Assembly (NCBI GenBank): GCA_014377485.1
Contig: JACMPM010000053.1
Span: forward strand, 18,981-82,980
Direction of reading: 5' to 3'
Length of the DNA: 64,000 bases
Source: Bacteriovorax sp.
Lineage (GTDB): Bacteria; Bdellovibrionota; Bacteriovoracia; Bacteriovoracales; Bacteriovoracaceae
Below the pieces are notes generated by a model that worked only from the letters and a program-made list of their open reading frames with translations, was not told where the DNA came from and did no database searches. The stretch's first letter is position 1; each line of letters opens with the position of its first letter. A program made the translations under genes and the position numbers. Positions 16,643 through 25,417 of this stretch are shown piece after piece.

Positions 16643-18478
16643 CTATCCTTTTCTAACTACAGAGCGCTTGTTTCCTACAAGTTCTTTTTTTCTGATACGG
16701 ATTGATTGAGGAGTAATTTCTACCCATTCATCATTATCAATCCAATCTAGTGCCCATTCTAATGTTCTGTTTACAATTGGAGGTAGAATAGGGTTTTCAT
16801 CCTTACCTGCAGTTCTTACAGAAGTTAAATGTTTTTCACGAACGCAGTTAAGAACTAGATCGTTTGGACGAGTTGCCTCTCCAATAACCATTCCTTCGTA
16901 AGTCATTTCACCTGGTTTAACGAATTGTTTACCACTTGATAGAAGGTTGAAAAGTGCATAAGGAGTCATCTTCCCAGCTCTATCGGAAACTAGAGCTCCG
17001 TTTTGTCTTCCTAACATATCTCCAGTATATGGACGGTATCCCATAAATTCAGAAGACATTAATCCAGCACCGCGAGTATCAGTTAAGAAAATTCCGCGGT
17101 AACCAATTAATCCACGTGAAGGAATAACAAAAACCATACGAGTTCTTGCTTCACCAAGTGGCATCATGTTTTCCATGATTCCTTTTCTGATTGAAAGTCT
17201 TTCAGTAATAGCTCCAGTTGCTTCATTTGGAATATCAAGAACTACTTTTTCAAATGGCTCTAACTTAGTTCCGTCTTCAGCAATTTGGAATAGTACTTGC
17301 GGACGACCAACCATTAACTCAAATCCTTTACGACGAAGTTGTTCGAAAACGATTGCAAGTTGTAATTCTCCACGGCCTTTTAATAAAAAGACTTTTGGAT
17401 CGTCAGTTGGTTCATATTGAAGAGCAACGTTAGTTTTAATTGAATCTTGTAAAAATTCTTCAAGTTTTCTTGAAGTTAAGTATTCACCTTCTTGGCCTGA
17501 CATAGGACTTGTAGAAACTGAAACTTGTACCCCAACGGTAGGCGGTTCAACTGTAATACGTGGAAGAGGTTCTATTTTAAGTGTTGAAACGATCGTGTCA
17601 CCAATTTTAGCGTTATCTACACCGGCAACAATAACAATTTCTCCAGCGTCAGCTGATTCTACCTCTGTAATTTTTAAAGCTGAGAATTCTTGAATGGCAG
17701 AAACTTTGAATGTTTTGTTTTTTGCTTCAGCATCACAAAGAGTGTAGTTAGCACCTTTTTTGATTGATCCTCTTTGAATACGACCGATAGCTAGAGGTCC
17801 TAGGTATGGTGAGTATGAAAGGTTTGTGACTAGAAGTTGAAGTTCAGGTCCTTCAGAAACTCTTGGCTGAGGAAAGAAATCTGAAACCATTAAATCTAGA
17901 ATTGGATTAATGTCAGTTCTAACAACTTTGTAATCGTGAGTTGCCCAACCAGCGCGAGCTGAAGAGTAGATAATAGGAATATCTAAATCGAAATCTTCAA
18001 TGTTAAGCATTGAAGCCAATTCTAAGAAAAGTTCTTCAATATCATGTTTAACTTCTTCGATACGTTCATCGGGTCTATCAATTTTATTGATTACTACTGC
18101 GATTTTTAATCTTTGTTCCATTGCTTTAGTAAGAACGAAACGAGTTTGAGGAAGAGGTCCTTCAGAAGCATCAACTAATAAAAGAATACCATCTACCATC
18201 ATCAAAGATCTTTCAACTTCACCACCGAAGTCAGCATGGCCTGGAGTATCCAGAAGATTAATTTTTGTATCTTTCCAAACGAAAGCACAGTTCTTAGCAG
18301 TGATTGTGATTCCGCGTTCTTTTTCTATTTCTCCAGAATCCATTACTCTGTCTGTCATCTGTTCGCGCTCATCAAATGTTCCCGACTGTCTTAAAAGACA
18401 ATCTACAAGTGTAGTTTTTCCATGGTCGACGTGAGCTACGACGGCAATGTTTTTTAGTTTAGAATAATTCTTAGACAT
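16643..18478 (-). CDS. typA: Ribosome-binding GTPase TypA/BipA
   Basis: A translational GTPase of 611 residues, as usual for the family, when started at the ATG at 18478 (MSKNYSKL). A further in-frame ATG at 18586 would overlap the divergent ABC gene and add an unlikely 36-residue N-terminus; the internal ATG has GGA about 10 bases upstream. It shows G1 AHVDHGKTTL, G2 RGITI, G3 DTPGHADF, G4 NKID and the BipA C-terminal domain (GLIGYRGIFLTDTRGAGLM). TypA helps 50S assembly and stress or low-temperature growth. Confidence 0.93.
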   Translation of the reverse strand: MSKNYSKLKNIAVVAHVDHGKTTLVDCLLRQSGTFDEREQMTDRVMDSGEIEKERGITITAKNCAFVWKDTKINLLDTPGHADFGGEVERSLMMVDGILLLVDASEGPLPQTRFVLTKAMEQRLKIAVVINKIDRPDERIEEVKHDIEELFLELASMLNIEDFDLDIPIIYSSARAGWATHDYKVVRTDINPILDLMVSDFFPQPRVSEGPELQLLVTNLSYSPYLGPLAIGRIQRGSIKKGANYTLCDAEAKNKTFKVSAIQEFSALKITEVESADAGEIVIVAGVDNAKIGDTIVSTLKIEPLPRITVEPPTVGVQVSVSTSPMSGQEGEYLTSRKLEEFLQDSIKTNVALQYEPTDDPKVFLLKGRGELQLAIVFEQLRRKGFELMVGRPQVLFQIAEDGTKLEPFEKVVLDIPNEATGAITERLSIRKGIMENMMPLGEARTRMVFVIPSRGLIGYRGIFLTDTRGAGLMSSEFMGYRPYTGDMLGRQNGALVSDRAGKMTPYALFNLLSSGKQFVKPGEMTYEGMVIGEATRPNDLVLNCVREKHLTSVRTAGKDENPILPPIVNRTLEWALDWIDNDEWVEITPQSIRIRKKELVGNKRSVVRKG

Positions 18479-18502
18479 GCGGGCTAATCCTTTGTTGGGC
18501 AC

Positions 18503-18516
18503 TTTCTGCGCAGAAA
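18503..18516. promoter_or_regulatory. 14-base perfect palindrome between divergent typA and ABC-F genes
   Basis: TTTCTGCGCAGAAA is its own reverse complement and lies in the 99-base space between the two divergent genes, next to a plus-strand TATAAT (18522-18527). A dimeric repressor could control both genes from here. No known consensus matches, so this is a candidate only. Confidence 0.35.
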
Positions 18517-18577
18517 AAATATATAATGAATTTCGGGACAGAATAGCATAAGATGCCCCCATATAGCGAGATAACAA

Positions 18578-20410
18578 ATGATCCAAGCAAAAAATTTATC
18601 GAAACATTTCGGTGGGCAAGAACTCTTTGACCGTGTCAGTTTTCAGTTAGGAGGCCGAGAAAGAGTTGGGCTCGTTGGACGCAATGGCTCGGGAAAATCT
18701 ACCCTCTTTAAGCTAATTCTCGGAGAGTTATCAGTCGATTCTGGAGAAATTACTATTCCAAAAGGCTATAGACTCGGCGCTTTGGAACAGCACATTCATT
18801 TCACAAAACTAACTGTGTTAGAAGAATGCATCCAAGTACTCGACCCAGATGATTTTTTAGAGCACGAAGCAGAAAAAATACTTTTTGGTTTAGGTTTTTC
18901 TGATGAAGACATGCTTAAAGATCCGAAGAGTTTTTCAGGTGGATATCAAATCAGAATCAATCTCACTAAAGTATTATTGAAAGCTCCTAATCTTTTACTG
19001 TTAGATGAGCCAACCAACTATCTCGATATCGTTTCGATTAGATGGTTGAAATCATTTCTTAAAAATTTTCCCGGCGAAATTATGCTTATCACCCATGATA
19101 GAGAATTCATGGACGATGTAGTGACCCACACAATGGGGCTTCACCGCCAGCAATTGAAAAAAGTAAAAGGTGATACGGCGAAATTTTATGAACAGATTCT
19201 TCAAGATGAAGAAATGTACGAAAAGACACGAGAGAATTTAGACAAAAAGAGAAAGGAGATGGAAGCTTTTGTCGAAAGATTTAAAGCAAAGGCTTCTAAG
19301 GCCGCTCAGGCACAATCGAGAATGAAAGCGCTGCAGAAAATGAGCACCATGGATAAACTAAACGATGTCGATGTTTTAGGATTTCGGTTTCGTTTTCTTG
19401 AATGCCCGGGAAAGCAGATTGCAGAAATAAAGCATCTTGCTTTTTCATATGATGGTGACAAAAACAAGACTCTTTTTCATAATTTAACTTTTCCGATTAA
19501 CCGCGAAGACCGCATCGGAATTATCGGAAAAAATGGAAAAGGAAAATCAACTTTACTCAATGTAATTGGCGGAATGCTTGAACCAACTCTCGGAAAAGTG
19601 GGCTTCCATCCAGCTGCACGAGTCGGTCATTTTGGTCAGACAAATATCAATAGACTAAATATGGAAAATACTATTATTGAAGAAATTCAAGAAGAGAATT
19701 CTGATTTGAGTATTTCGGGTGTAAGAAATATTTGTGGAACGATGATGTTCGAAGGTGATCTTGCCAAGAAAAAAATTAAAGTTTTATCCGGTGGGGAGCG
19801 CGCACGCGTACTACTTGGAAAAATATTAGCAAAACCGGCCAATCTCTTATTGCTTGATGAGCCAACCAACCATTTGGATATGGAATCAATTGAGTCACTC
19901 ACTGAAGAGATTGGAAATTTTCCAGGGGCAGTTGTCATTGTCACTCACAGTGAGATTATGCTGCGCAATCTTGCCACTAAATTAATTATTTTCCACAATG
20001 GAAATGCAGAAGTTTTTAATGGAAATTATGACGAATTCCTGGAAAAAATTGGATGGGAAAGTGAAGAAACCAAGCCCAATAAAACGGGAAAACGCAAGTT
20101 AACAGAAAAGGAAATTAAGCAACGCCGTGCCGAGATCGCAATCGAGCGCGCAAAAGTTTGTAAACCAATGAAGGAAGAGATTGAAATTTCTGAAAATGAA
20201 ATTACCAAGAATGAAAATCTGCTTCACCGAATCAATGCCGAGATTGAAAAAGCAGCTGCTAGTCAAGACAGTGCCAAGTTAAATGACTACACTCATGCTG
20301 TAGGCAAACTCAATCAATTGATTGAGAACTTACTTGAAAAATTAACTAATGCTACTGAGAGTTTAGATTTTATTAATAAAAAATATGATCATGAATTGGA
20401 GCAATTATGA
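18578..20410 (+). CDS. ABC-F family ATPase
   Basis: A 610-residue protein with two ABC ATPase domains and no membrane segment, so it is not a transporter. NBD1 has Walker A GRNGSGKST (about 35-42), signature SFSGGYQIR and Walker B LLLDEPTNYLD. A charged linker (P-site tRNA interaction motif region, about 205-265, with AKASKAAQAQSRMKAL) follows, then NBD2 with GKNGKGKST, LSGGERARVLLG and LLLLDEPTNHLD. The C-terminal about 100 residues form a coiled coil. The family binds the ribosomal E site and helps stalled or resistant translation. It overlaps the next gene by 4 bases. Confidence 0.9.
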   Translation: MIQAKNLSKHFGGQELFDRVSFQLGGRERVGLVGRNGSGKSTLFKLILGELSVDSGEITIPKGYRLGALEQHIHFTKLTVLEECIQVLDPDDFLEHEAEKILFGLGFSDEDMLKDPKSFSGGYQIRINLTKVLLKAPNLLLLDEPTNYLDIVSIRWLKSFLKNFPGEIMLITHDREFMDDVVTHTMGLHRQQLKKVKGDTAKFYEQILQDEEMYEKTRENLDKKRKEMEAFVERFKAKASKAAQAQSRMKALQKMSTMDKLNDVDVLGFRFRFLECPGKQIAEIKHLAFSYDGDKNKTLFHNLTFPINREDRIGIIGKNGKGKSTLLNVIGGMLEPTLGKVGFHPAARVGHFGQTNINRLNMENTIIEEIQEENSDLSISGVRNICGTMMFEGDLAKKKIKVLSGGERARVLLGKILAKPANLLLLDEPTNHLDMESIESLTEEIGNFPGAVVIVTHSEIMLRNLATKLIIFHNGNAEVFNGNYDEFLEKIGWESEETKPNKTGKRKLTEKEIKQRRAEIAIERAKVCKPMKEEIEISENEITKNENLLHRINAEIEKAAASQDSAKLNDYTHAVGKLNQLIENLLEKLTNATESLDFINKKYDHELEQL

Positions 20411-20856
20411 TTTTAAAATTTGTTGTTTTAACTTTATTGTCTCAACTAACTTTTGCTGAAGAACCAGCGAAAGTACCTGCTGCCGAATGCCGCGGTGACT
20501 TTAAAATGATCGTTACTGGATTAGATAGTGATGAAGGACAAATTAAATTCGATCTTGACAATGCCGCTGATACTTTCAAGCCAAAAGAAAACGGGAAACC
20601 TGCGTTCACTAAAGGAAGATCCCCTATAAAAGACAAGCGCGTGGAATATATTTTTAAAGATATTCCTTGTGGTGAATATGCCGTCAAGTTGTATCACGAT
20701 GCCAATATGAACCAAGAGCTTGATAAGAATTTTCTTAGAGTACCAAAAGAGCAATACGGATTTTCTAATTGTAAGGGATGCATGCTTCCTCCAAATTGGG
20801 AGAAGGCTAAATTTCATTTTGACAAAGAGCATCCAACTATAACAATTGAGCTTTAA
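20407..20856 (+). CDS. Exported DUF2141-type protein
   Basis: A 149-residue protein (signal about 1-17, ends TFA), with ATG overlapping the ABC-F stop (ATGA). The body matches the DUF2141 pattern: SDEGQIKFDLDN near the start, FKDIPCGEYAVKLYHDANMNQELDKN, then PKEQYGFSN. The fold is a small periplasmic beta sandwich; the DxNxNxxxD segment may bind calcium. Two extra cysteines (CKGC) are present. The function of the family is unknown, and coupling to an ABC-F gene gives no clear clue. Confidence 0.75.
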   Translation: MILKFVVLTLLSQLTFAEEPAKVPAAECRGDFKMIVTGLDSDEGQIKFDLDNAADTFKPKENGKPAFTKGRSPIKDKRVEYIFKDIPCGEYAVKLYHDANMNQELDKNFLRVPKEQYGFSNCKGCMLPPNWEKAKFHFDKEHPTITIEL

Positions 20857-20874
20857 ATCTCAAAATCAATAATT

Positions 20875-22071
20875 TTATAATTTCAATCCCACATTGAAAT
20901 GAACGTGGGACGACTTGTCCTGAATATTATAACCATATTCGACATTGATTCCTGGAATACTTATTTTTTTTAAGTAATAACGAAACCCGGTACCAATTGT
21001 ATTTTCATTGAGATGAGCTCCACCGTAAATTGGATTGATTAATACGGTGCGAGTGTTTTCAAAAAAAGCTACAGCGTACAAACGATCCCAAACATTGTGT
21101 TGATACTGAAGCATTGTAGCTGCATATCTTTGCATATGAATTGATTCACCGTCGTATCCTCTAAAGCCTTCATGAGCACCCTCGGAAAAATTATAAAAAA
21201 ATGTTTTCGCAGAGGCAAGACCGAGGTTTTCAGAGAAGTTTATAAAGTGATGATCAAAAATTGGATATGAAGAAACGAATTCAACTTTACCATGAAAAAA
21301 AGTATCTCCTCCATCTTTTGGACGAAGGGCATAGACGTTTGATGTAATAAAATACCCTTTAAAAAGAGTATCGAGTTGTTCATAGAATTTAATATTAAAT
21401 CGTGAGCGCAATCCGGCTCCTTCAAATTTTTGATCAACCCTAGAGTTGATTTGAACTATATCTTTCTTAAAAAAAATTGGTCCTGTTTTGAAAACCATGT
21501 TCTTATAGAAAAAGTTTGGAGTTACTTCGAAAGCGGTAGTGCGCGATTCAAATTCAGTTTGAACAACTTTATGACGGTAAAAACGCGAGAGGGTATTTAA
21601 ACGAACAACTAGTGCAGAAATACCCAAATTTGAAGAAAAGAAATTTTCAGAGTTATAGAGTAAAAGATAATTTATTCCTGAATTGGTCCAGGCAACTGCC
21701 GGAACTAAAGTCTCCAAACGACCGAGGAAATTGTTTTCAAATAGTCCAACCCCGCGCATATGGTAGTCGCCTGATTGAGAAATTAAGGGGACTGGAATGA
21801 TAGACCACTTGTCTTCAATCTCGATTTTTAAAATACCGTTTTCAAACTTAAAAGATTTTAGAATATATTGGGCATTTTGGGAGACGCGGATTCTCAGGTC
21901 TTCAAGATCGGCAGGAGTAAGATCGTCACCCATTTGGACGTTCACTCTTCGCAGCAAAGCCCAAGGTTTAGTCTTGGTTTGGCCAGTAATTTGAATATCT
22001 TTAACGACTTCTGCTTTAAGTTGAACAGTAAATAAAATAGTTATCCAAATAAGTAAAAAGACAGCTTTCAT
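20875..22071 (-). CDS. Omp85-like outer-membrane protein with one POTRA domain
   Basis: A 398-residue exported protein (signal ends LKA). Residues about 20-95 fit a single POTRA domain (VVKDIQITGQTKTKPWALLRRVNVQMGD, then a short second strand pair). From about 110 on there are alternating amphipathic strands, including GFRYY and a last strand HVHFNVGLKL. This is the layout of small Omp85/BamA relatives. It lacks the multiple POTRAs of BamA, so it is an accessory assembly or lipid/protein translocation factor of unknown substrate. It is convergent with the DUF2141 gene. Confidence 0.65.
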   Translation of the reverse strand: MKAVFLLIWITILFTVQLKAEVVKDIQITGQTKTKPWALLRRVNVQMGDDLTPADLEDLRIRVSQNAQYILKSFKFENGILKIEIEDKWSIIPVPLISQSGDYHMRGVGLFENNFLGRLETLVPAVAWTNSGINYLLLYNSENFFSSNLGISALVVRLNTLSRFYRHKVVQTEFESRTTAFEVTPNFFYKNMVFKTGPIFFKKDIVQINSRVDQKFEGAGLRSRFNIKFYEQLDTLFKGYFITSNVYALRPKDGGDTFFHGKVEFVSSYPIFDHHFINFSENLGLASAKTFFYNFSEGAHEGFRGYDGESIHMQRYAATMLQYQHNVWDRLYAVAFFENTRTVLINPIYGGAHLNENTIGTGFRYYLKKISIPGINVEYGYNIQDKSSHVHFNVGLKL

Positions 22072-22165
22072 ATCAAGGGCCTCTCATCGATTTTTTGACC
22101 TTCTTTTTACAAGGAATATTCTTAATTGTCATGAAACATTTAACCTAAAATTTAGCCCTTAGAAG

Positions 22166-22194
22166 TTGAATTCTCTAGAGGGGAATGCTACTTT
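22166..22194 (+). promoter_or_regulatory. Candidate promoter of the phosphonate operon
   Basis: TTGAAT (22166-22171), a 17-base spacer and TACTTT (22189-22194) lie about 30 bases upstream of the first gene of the cluster. The match is partial (-35 5/6, -10 3/6) but position and spacing are right, and this is the only gap before five genes joined by overlaps or short gaps. Confidence 0.4.
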
Positions 22195-22223
22195 AATTCC
22201 CTAAACATTACAGGGATAATGCC

Positions 22224-23153
22224 ATGCTGAATGATAATTTTTATTACTCGTTTTCGAGTGATGCTCAAAATGAAATTTATGATTATATAAAATCATTACA
22301 TGTTTATAATAGAATCGAAGATGCAAAAATTCTAGATTCTGAAGATTGTCCGACTTTTAAATATGAAATGGAAGAAGTTCGAAATGAACTTGAAAATGGA
22401 AAACGTATTGTTATTGTAAAACCATTTATTGACCTACAAAACAAATATACAATTTTAGAACAAAGAACTATTCACTGGTTAATGGGAAATATTTTGGGCG
22501 AAACTCTTGTTCAAAACGAAGCCGGCGATAGAGCGATCTTAGTGTACGATCGCGATAGAACGAATTCTATGACCAAAGGTGCTCGCTATCATCAAACTCG
22601 CGAAGGCGGAACAATCCATACTGATAACGTAAATGTTCCATTTAAATGGGAATACCTTTTACTCGCTTGCATTGCTCCAGCCATGGCAGGAGGAGAAAAT
22701 ATTTTAGTTAATGCATTAAACGTTCTTAAAATATTAAAACAAAAACATCCTGACGTTCTGGCAATCCTTGAAAAGAATTTCTTTTGGGAACAGCGTGGAG
22801 TGGCCGAAGCAACTTATGAAGCTCCAATCATTACTTACAATCAAAAAGGCGAACCAGAATTCCGTCATCTTCGTCCTTATATGGAATCGGCCCATAATAA
22901 ATTAGATCGTCCTTTAACAGACGAGCAAATGTATTCGCTAGATACATTGGATGCCATTTTGGAGCATTCGGACAATCAGTACCGTCACTCATTTGAAGCC
23001 GGTGAAATACTTCTTACGTACGATGCTCAAGTTCTTCACGGGCGCACTTGTTTTTCAGACGATATGAATGCAGTCGTCATTCACGATTGGATAAAAGACC
23101 ATAACAAGCCATTGAAGAGAACGATGGATCGTATTTGGGCAAAGAAACGATAA
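22224..23153 (+). CDS. TauD/GBBH-like non-haem iron oxygenase, candidate phosphonate C1-hydroxylase
   Basis: A 309-residue cytosolic protein. GGTIHTDN gives His132-x-Asp134, and QVLHGRTCF gives His272, together the 2-His-1-carboxylate iron triad of TauD/gamma-butyrobetaine hydroxylase-type enzymes. The Arg expected 10-14 residues after the distal His, which binds the 2-oxoglutarate carboxylate, is absent (the stretch is DDMNAVVIHDW). It is the first gene of the aminoethylphosphonate-lipid operon. From its context I infer that it may hydroxylate 2-AEP or its conjugate at C1, as TmpA (same broad family) does with trimethyl-AEP. Another phosphonate or lipid substrate is possible, and so is an inactive relative. 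Confidence 0.7.
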   Translation: MLNDNFYYSFSSDAQNEIYDYIKSLHVYNRIEDAKILDSEDCPTFKYEMEEVRNELENGKRIVIVKPFIDLQNKYTILEQRTIHWLMGNILGETLVQNEAGDRAILVYDRDRTNSMTKGARYHQTREGGTIHTDNVNVPFKWEYLLLACIAPAMAGGENILVNALNVLKILKQKHPDVLAILEKNFFWEQRGVAEATYEAPIITYNQKGEPEFRHLRPYMESAHNKLDRPLTDEQMYSLDTLDAILEHSDNQYRHSFEAGEILLTYDAQVLHGRTCFSDDMNAVVIHDWIKDHNKPLKRTMDRIWAKKR

Positions 23154-23172
23154 ATATCCTAAAAGGAAGTAT

Positions 23173-23916
23173 ATGTCACAACTAACAGCACTTATTTTGG
23201 CCGCAGGGTATGGCTCACGCATTTCGGATGTGACTGATGACCCAAAAAGTTTATTGCAAATAAATGGAAAATCATTAATGGACTGGCATTTCGAAGCTTG
23301 GAAAGAAGTAGGAATTCGAAACGTCGTTGTGGTTACAGGTTATAAGCGCGATGTACTTGAAGCTTATCTTGAAAAATACAAAATGGATTTTGATATTCAT
23401 TATGCTGTCAACGAAGATTACCGAGTTAAAGGAAACACTTATTCATTTCTTTACGGTCTAGAAAAAACGCAAGGTGATTTTTTATTGTTCGATGCAGATC
23501 TTATCTACGATACTAAAATCTTAAAAAGTTTCATCGAGGATATTACGCCTAATCAAATCCTGGTCGGAGAGAGTTCAATCGATGATATCGAATGCGCAAA
23601 AACTATGATCGACGAAGATGGATTTGTCCGCATGACGATTGATAAGCGTGCAGTCTCTGAAGAAGAACGCAAGCGTTTTACGTTTGCTGGAGAAGCTATT
23701 GGAATATTGAAATTCTCAGAAGCATTTAGAGACGATATGTACAATGCCTGTAAAAGTTTTCTTGCGGACGAAAAAAATATTTCAAAAAACTGGGAACATG
23801 TCATGAATGAGTTTTTACTCAATCACGATATGAGTATACACCAAGCATTCAGTGACCGCTGGGTAGAGATCGATAATAAAGAAGACTTGGAAAAAGCTAA
23901 AAGATTATTTAAATGA
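23173..23916 (+). CDS. LicC/PntC-like nucleotidyltransferase
   Basis: A 247-residue NTP transferase with LILAAGYGSRI (about 6-16), DPKSLLQINGKSLMDW and LLFDADLIYD, then FAGEAIGILKFS, a small-alcohol phosphate cytidylyltransferase pattern. LicC-type enzymes make CDP-choline; PntC-type enzymes make CMP-AEP for phosphonolipids and polysaccharides. The stop overlaps the next gene's ATG by 4 bases, and that gene encodes a CDP-alcohol phosphotransferase that would use its product. The operon holds a second nucleotidyltransferase domain fused to PEP mutase, so the two must differ in substrate or one is degenerate. Confidence 0.8.
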   Translation: MSQLTALILAAGYGSRISDVTDDPKSLLQINGKSLMDWHFEAWKEVGIRNVVVVTGYKRDVLEAYLEKYKMDFDIHYAVNEDYRVKGNTYSFLYGLEKTQGDFLLFDADLIYDTKILKSFIEDITPNQILVGESSIDDIECAKTMIDEDGFVRMTIDKRAVSEEERKRFTFAGEAIGILKFSEAFRDDMYNACKSFLADEKNISKNWEHVMNEFLLNHDMSIHQAFSDRWVEIDNKEDLEKAKRLFK

Positions 23917-24782
23917 ATTGGCTTAAAGAATATAAATTATCTCTTAAAAACCTGCACGCCGAAGAGCCTCTTGACGTCTATTTTTATAGACCTCTGGCTT
24001 TTATAGTTGTTAAGACATTTTACTCACTACCTATTACTCCAAATCAATATTCTCTTTTAGCTCTTCTTTCAGGAATAGCTTCTGGATATAATTTGTTAAA
24101 GGGAACCTCTCAGAGTTTTAAATGGGGTGCCTTTTACTTCCTGCTTTTTGCTATTCTGGATTGTTGTGACGGAATGGTTGCAAGACTCAAGAAAAATGGA
24201 ACTGAATTTGGCCGTCTGATTGATGGTGTGGTTGATTATACAGTTAACGTCATTGTTTATGTAACCCTTGCTCTTGGATTAAAAAAACAATACTCCCCGG
24301 ATTTATTTCAGCCGTGGTTGTTAGTTATAGTGGCCGGAGTTTCAAAAGCAATCCATTCGATTTCTTATGATCATTACCTTACTGAGTATTTGTCATATGA
24401 AAAAGGAGACGGAGGTTTTGTTGTTAGAGAAATTGAAGACCTAAGAGGTAGACTGGATGAGAGCGAAAAATCAAATGCATCTTATATTCGCCGTTTGGCA
24501 TTAAAGCTATACTTAGGATATTCAAGTATTCAGGCCGGTAATCAAGAACGCATCTTAGTTTTTAATCCACGTCTGTATTGTGAAAAAAATCTTCGCGCTC
24601 TGAAAATGTGGTCTTTTGTTGGTCCTGCTGTTCATATTTCAGTTTTAATCATCTCTTGTATCTTGAATGAGCCTTATCTTCTTTTCTTTTATTCAGTTGT
24701 CTTTGGTAGTTTATGGTTGATTATGATGTTCATTTATCAATTCAAAATTAATCAGGAATTGTCTGAGGAAAAAGCAGCATGA
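23913..24782 (+). CDS. CDP-alcohol phosphatidyltransferase
   Basis: A 289-residue integral membrane enzyme. The family motif is complete: D86-G-x2-A-R-x8-G-x3-D104-x3-D108 (CDGMVARLKKNGTEFGRLID...D). About six hydrophobic helices surround it, with a longer hydrophilic insert (about 165-215). It moves the phospho- or phosphono-alcohol from a CDP/CMP-activated donor to a lipid hydroxyl at the membrane. Placed between a cytidylyltransferase and PEP mutase, it is the obvious enzyme joining CMP-AEP to diacylglycerol or ceramide. It is translationally coupled at both ends (4-base overlaps). Confidence 0.85.
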   Translation: MNWLKEYKLSLKNLHAEEPLDVYFYRPLAFIVVKTFYSLPITPNQYSLLALLSGIASGYNLLKGTSQSFKWGAFYFLLFAILDCCDGMVARLKKNGTEFGRLIDGVVDYTVNVIVYVTLALGLKKQYSPDLFQPWLLVIVAGVSKAIHSISYDHYLTEYLSYEKGDGGFVVREIEDLRGRLDESEKSNASYIRRLALKLYLGYSSIQAGNQERILVFNPRLYCEKNLRALKMWSFVGPAVHISVLIISCILNEPYLLFFYSVVFGSLWLIMMFIYQFKINQELSEEKAA

Positions 24783-25417
24783 TTATCGCCTTGATCATTG
24801 GTTTAATTACAGGTTTTCTTATCTGCATTCCGGTCGGACCGATCAATGTGTGGGTTGTGAATACTCTGATCAAACACGATTTTAAATCAGCTTTTGCCAT
24901 TGCTCTTGGTGGATCCCTGATGGATTTCATTTATTTCATGGTGATCTTAAGTGGGCTTTCACTATTTCATTTTTCACCAAAGACAATTCTGATCTTGAAG
25001 ATCGTGGGAGTCGTCTTCTTGCTGGCTTTTGGACTTAAAGAATTGTTTTTTCAAAAGCAAAATTTTGTCTTGGATAAGGATATAAAAAAGAAAGAGCCAA
25101 CTGTGTTTGCATTTTTTCTTTTAGGTGTAGCAATCTATTCTTCAAATCCAACTCTTGTTGCAACAATGTCTGGCTTGGCAGCAGTGATCAAATCATGGAA
25201 TCTTTTTCCAAACGTTTATCGTAGTTATTTTGCTCTTTCGTTTGGACTAGCTGTGGGATCTGCTTCTTGGTTTTACATACTATTAAGAATTGTAAAAAAA
25301 TATCAAAATAAAATCCCAGAAAGATTTTTTATTAATTTCAGTCGTGCCTGTGGGGCCCTAATTGTCCTCTTTAGTCTCTATATGGCATTTAATGTTTATA
25401 AGGAAAACTTTGTATGA
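24779..25417 (+). CDS. LysE/RhtB-family translocator
   Basis: A 212-residue protein with about six membrane helices. The N-terminus [24 protein letters not shown] fits the LysE/RhtB start (GxxxxxxPGPxxxxxxxxxL). The family exports amino acids and small amphiphiles. It overlaps its neighbours by 4 bases on both sides in the phosphonate operon, so it probably exports an aminophosphonate or helps move the phosphonolipid; the substrate is inferred only from position. Confidence 0.75.
   Translation: MIIALIIGLITGFLICIPVGPINVWVVNTLIKHDFKSAFAIALGGSLMDFIYFMVILSGLSLFHFSPKTILILKIVGVVFLLAFGLKELFFQKQNFVLDKDIKKKEPTVFAFFLLGVAIYSSNPTLVATMSGLAAVIKSWNLFPNVYRSYFALSFGLAVGSASWFYILLRIVKKYQNKIPERFFINFSRACGALIVLFSLYMAFNVYKENFV

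Noticed and set aside
18478..18586. Longer N-terminus for TypA starting at 18586
   Set aside because: It would overlap the divergent ABC-F start, has no family similarity, and the internal ATG gives the normal 611-residue length.
20521..20832. 103-codon minus-strand frame opposite the DUF2141 gene
   Set aside because: The plus-strand gene is supported by a signal peptide, family motifs and the 4-base overlap with the ABC-F gene.
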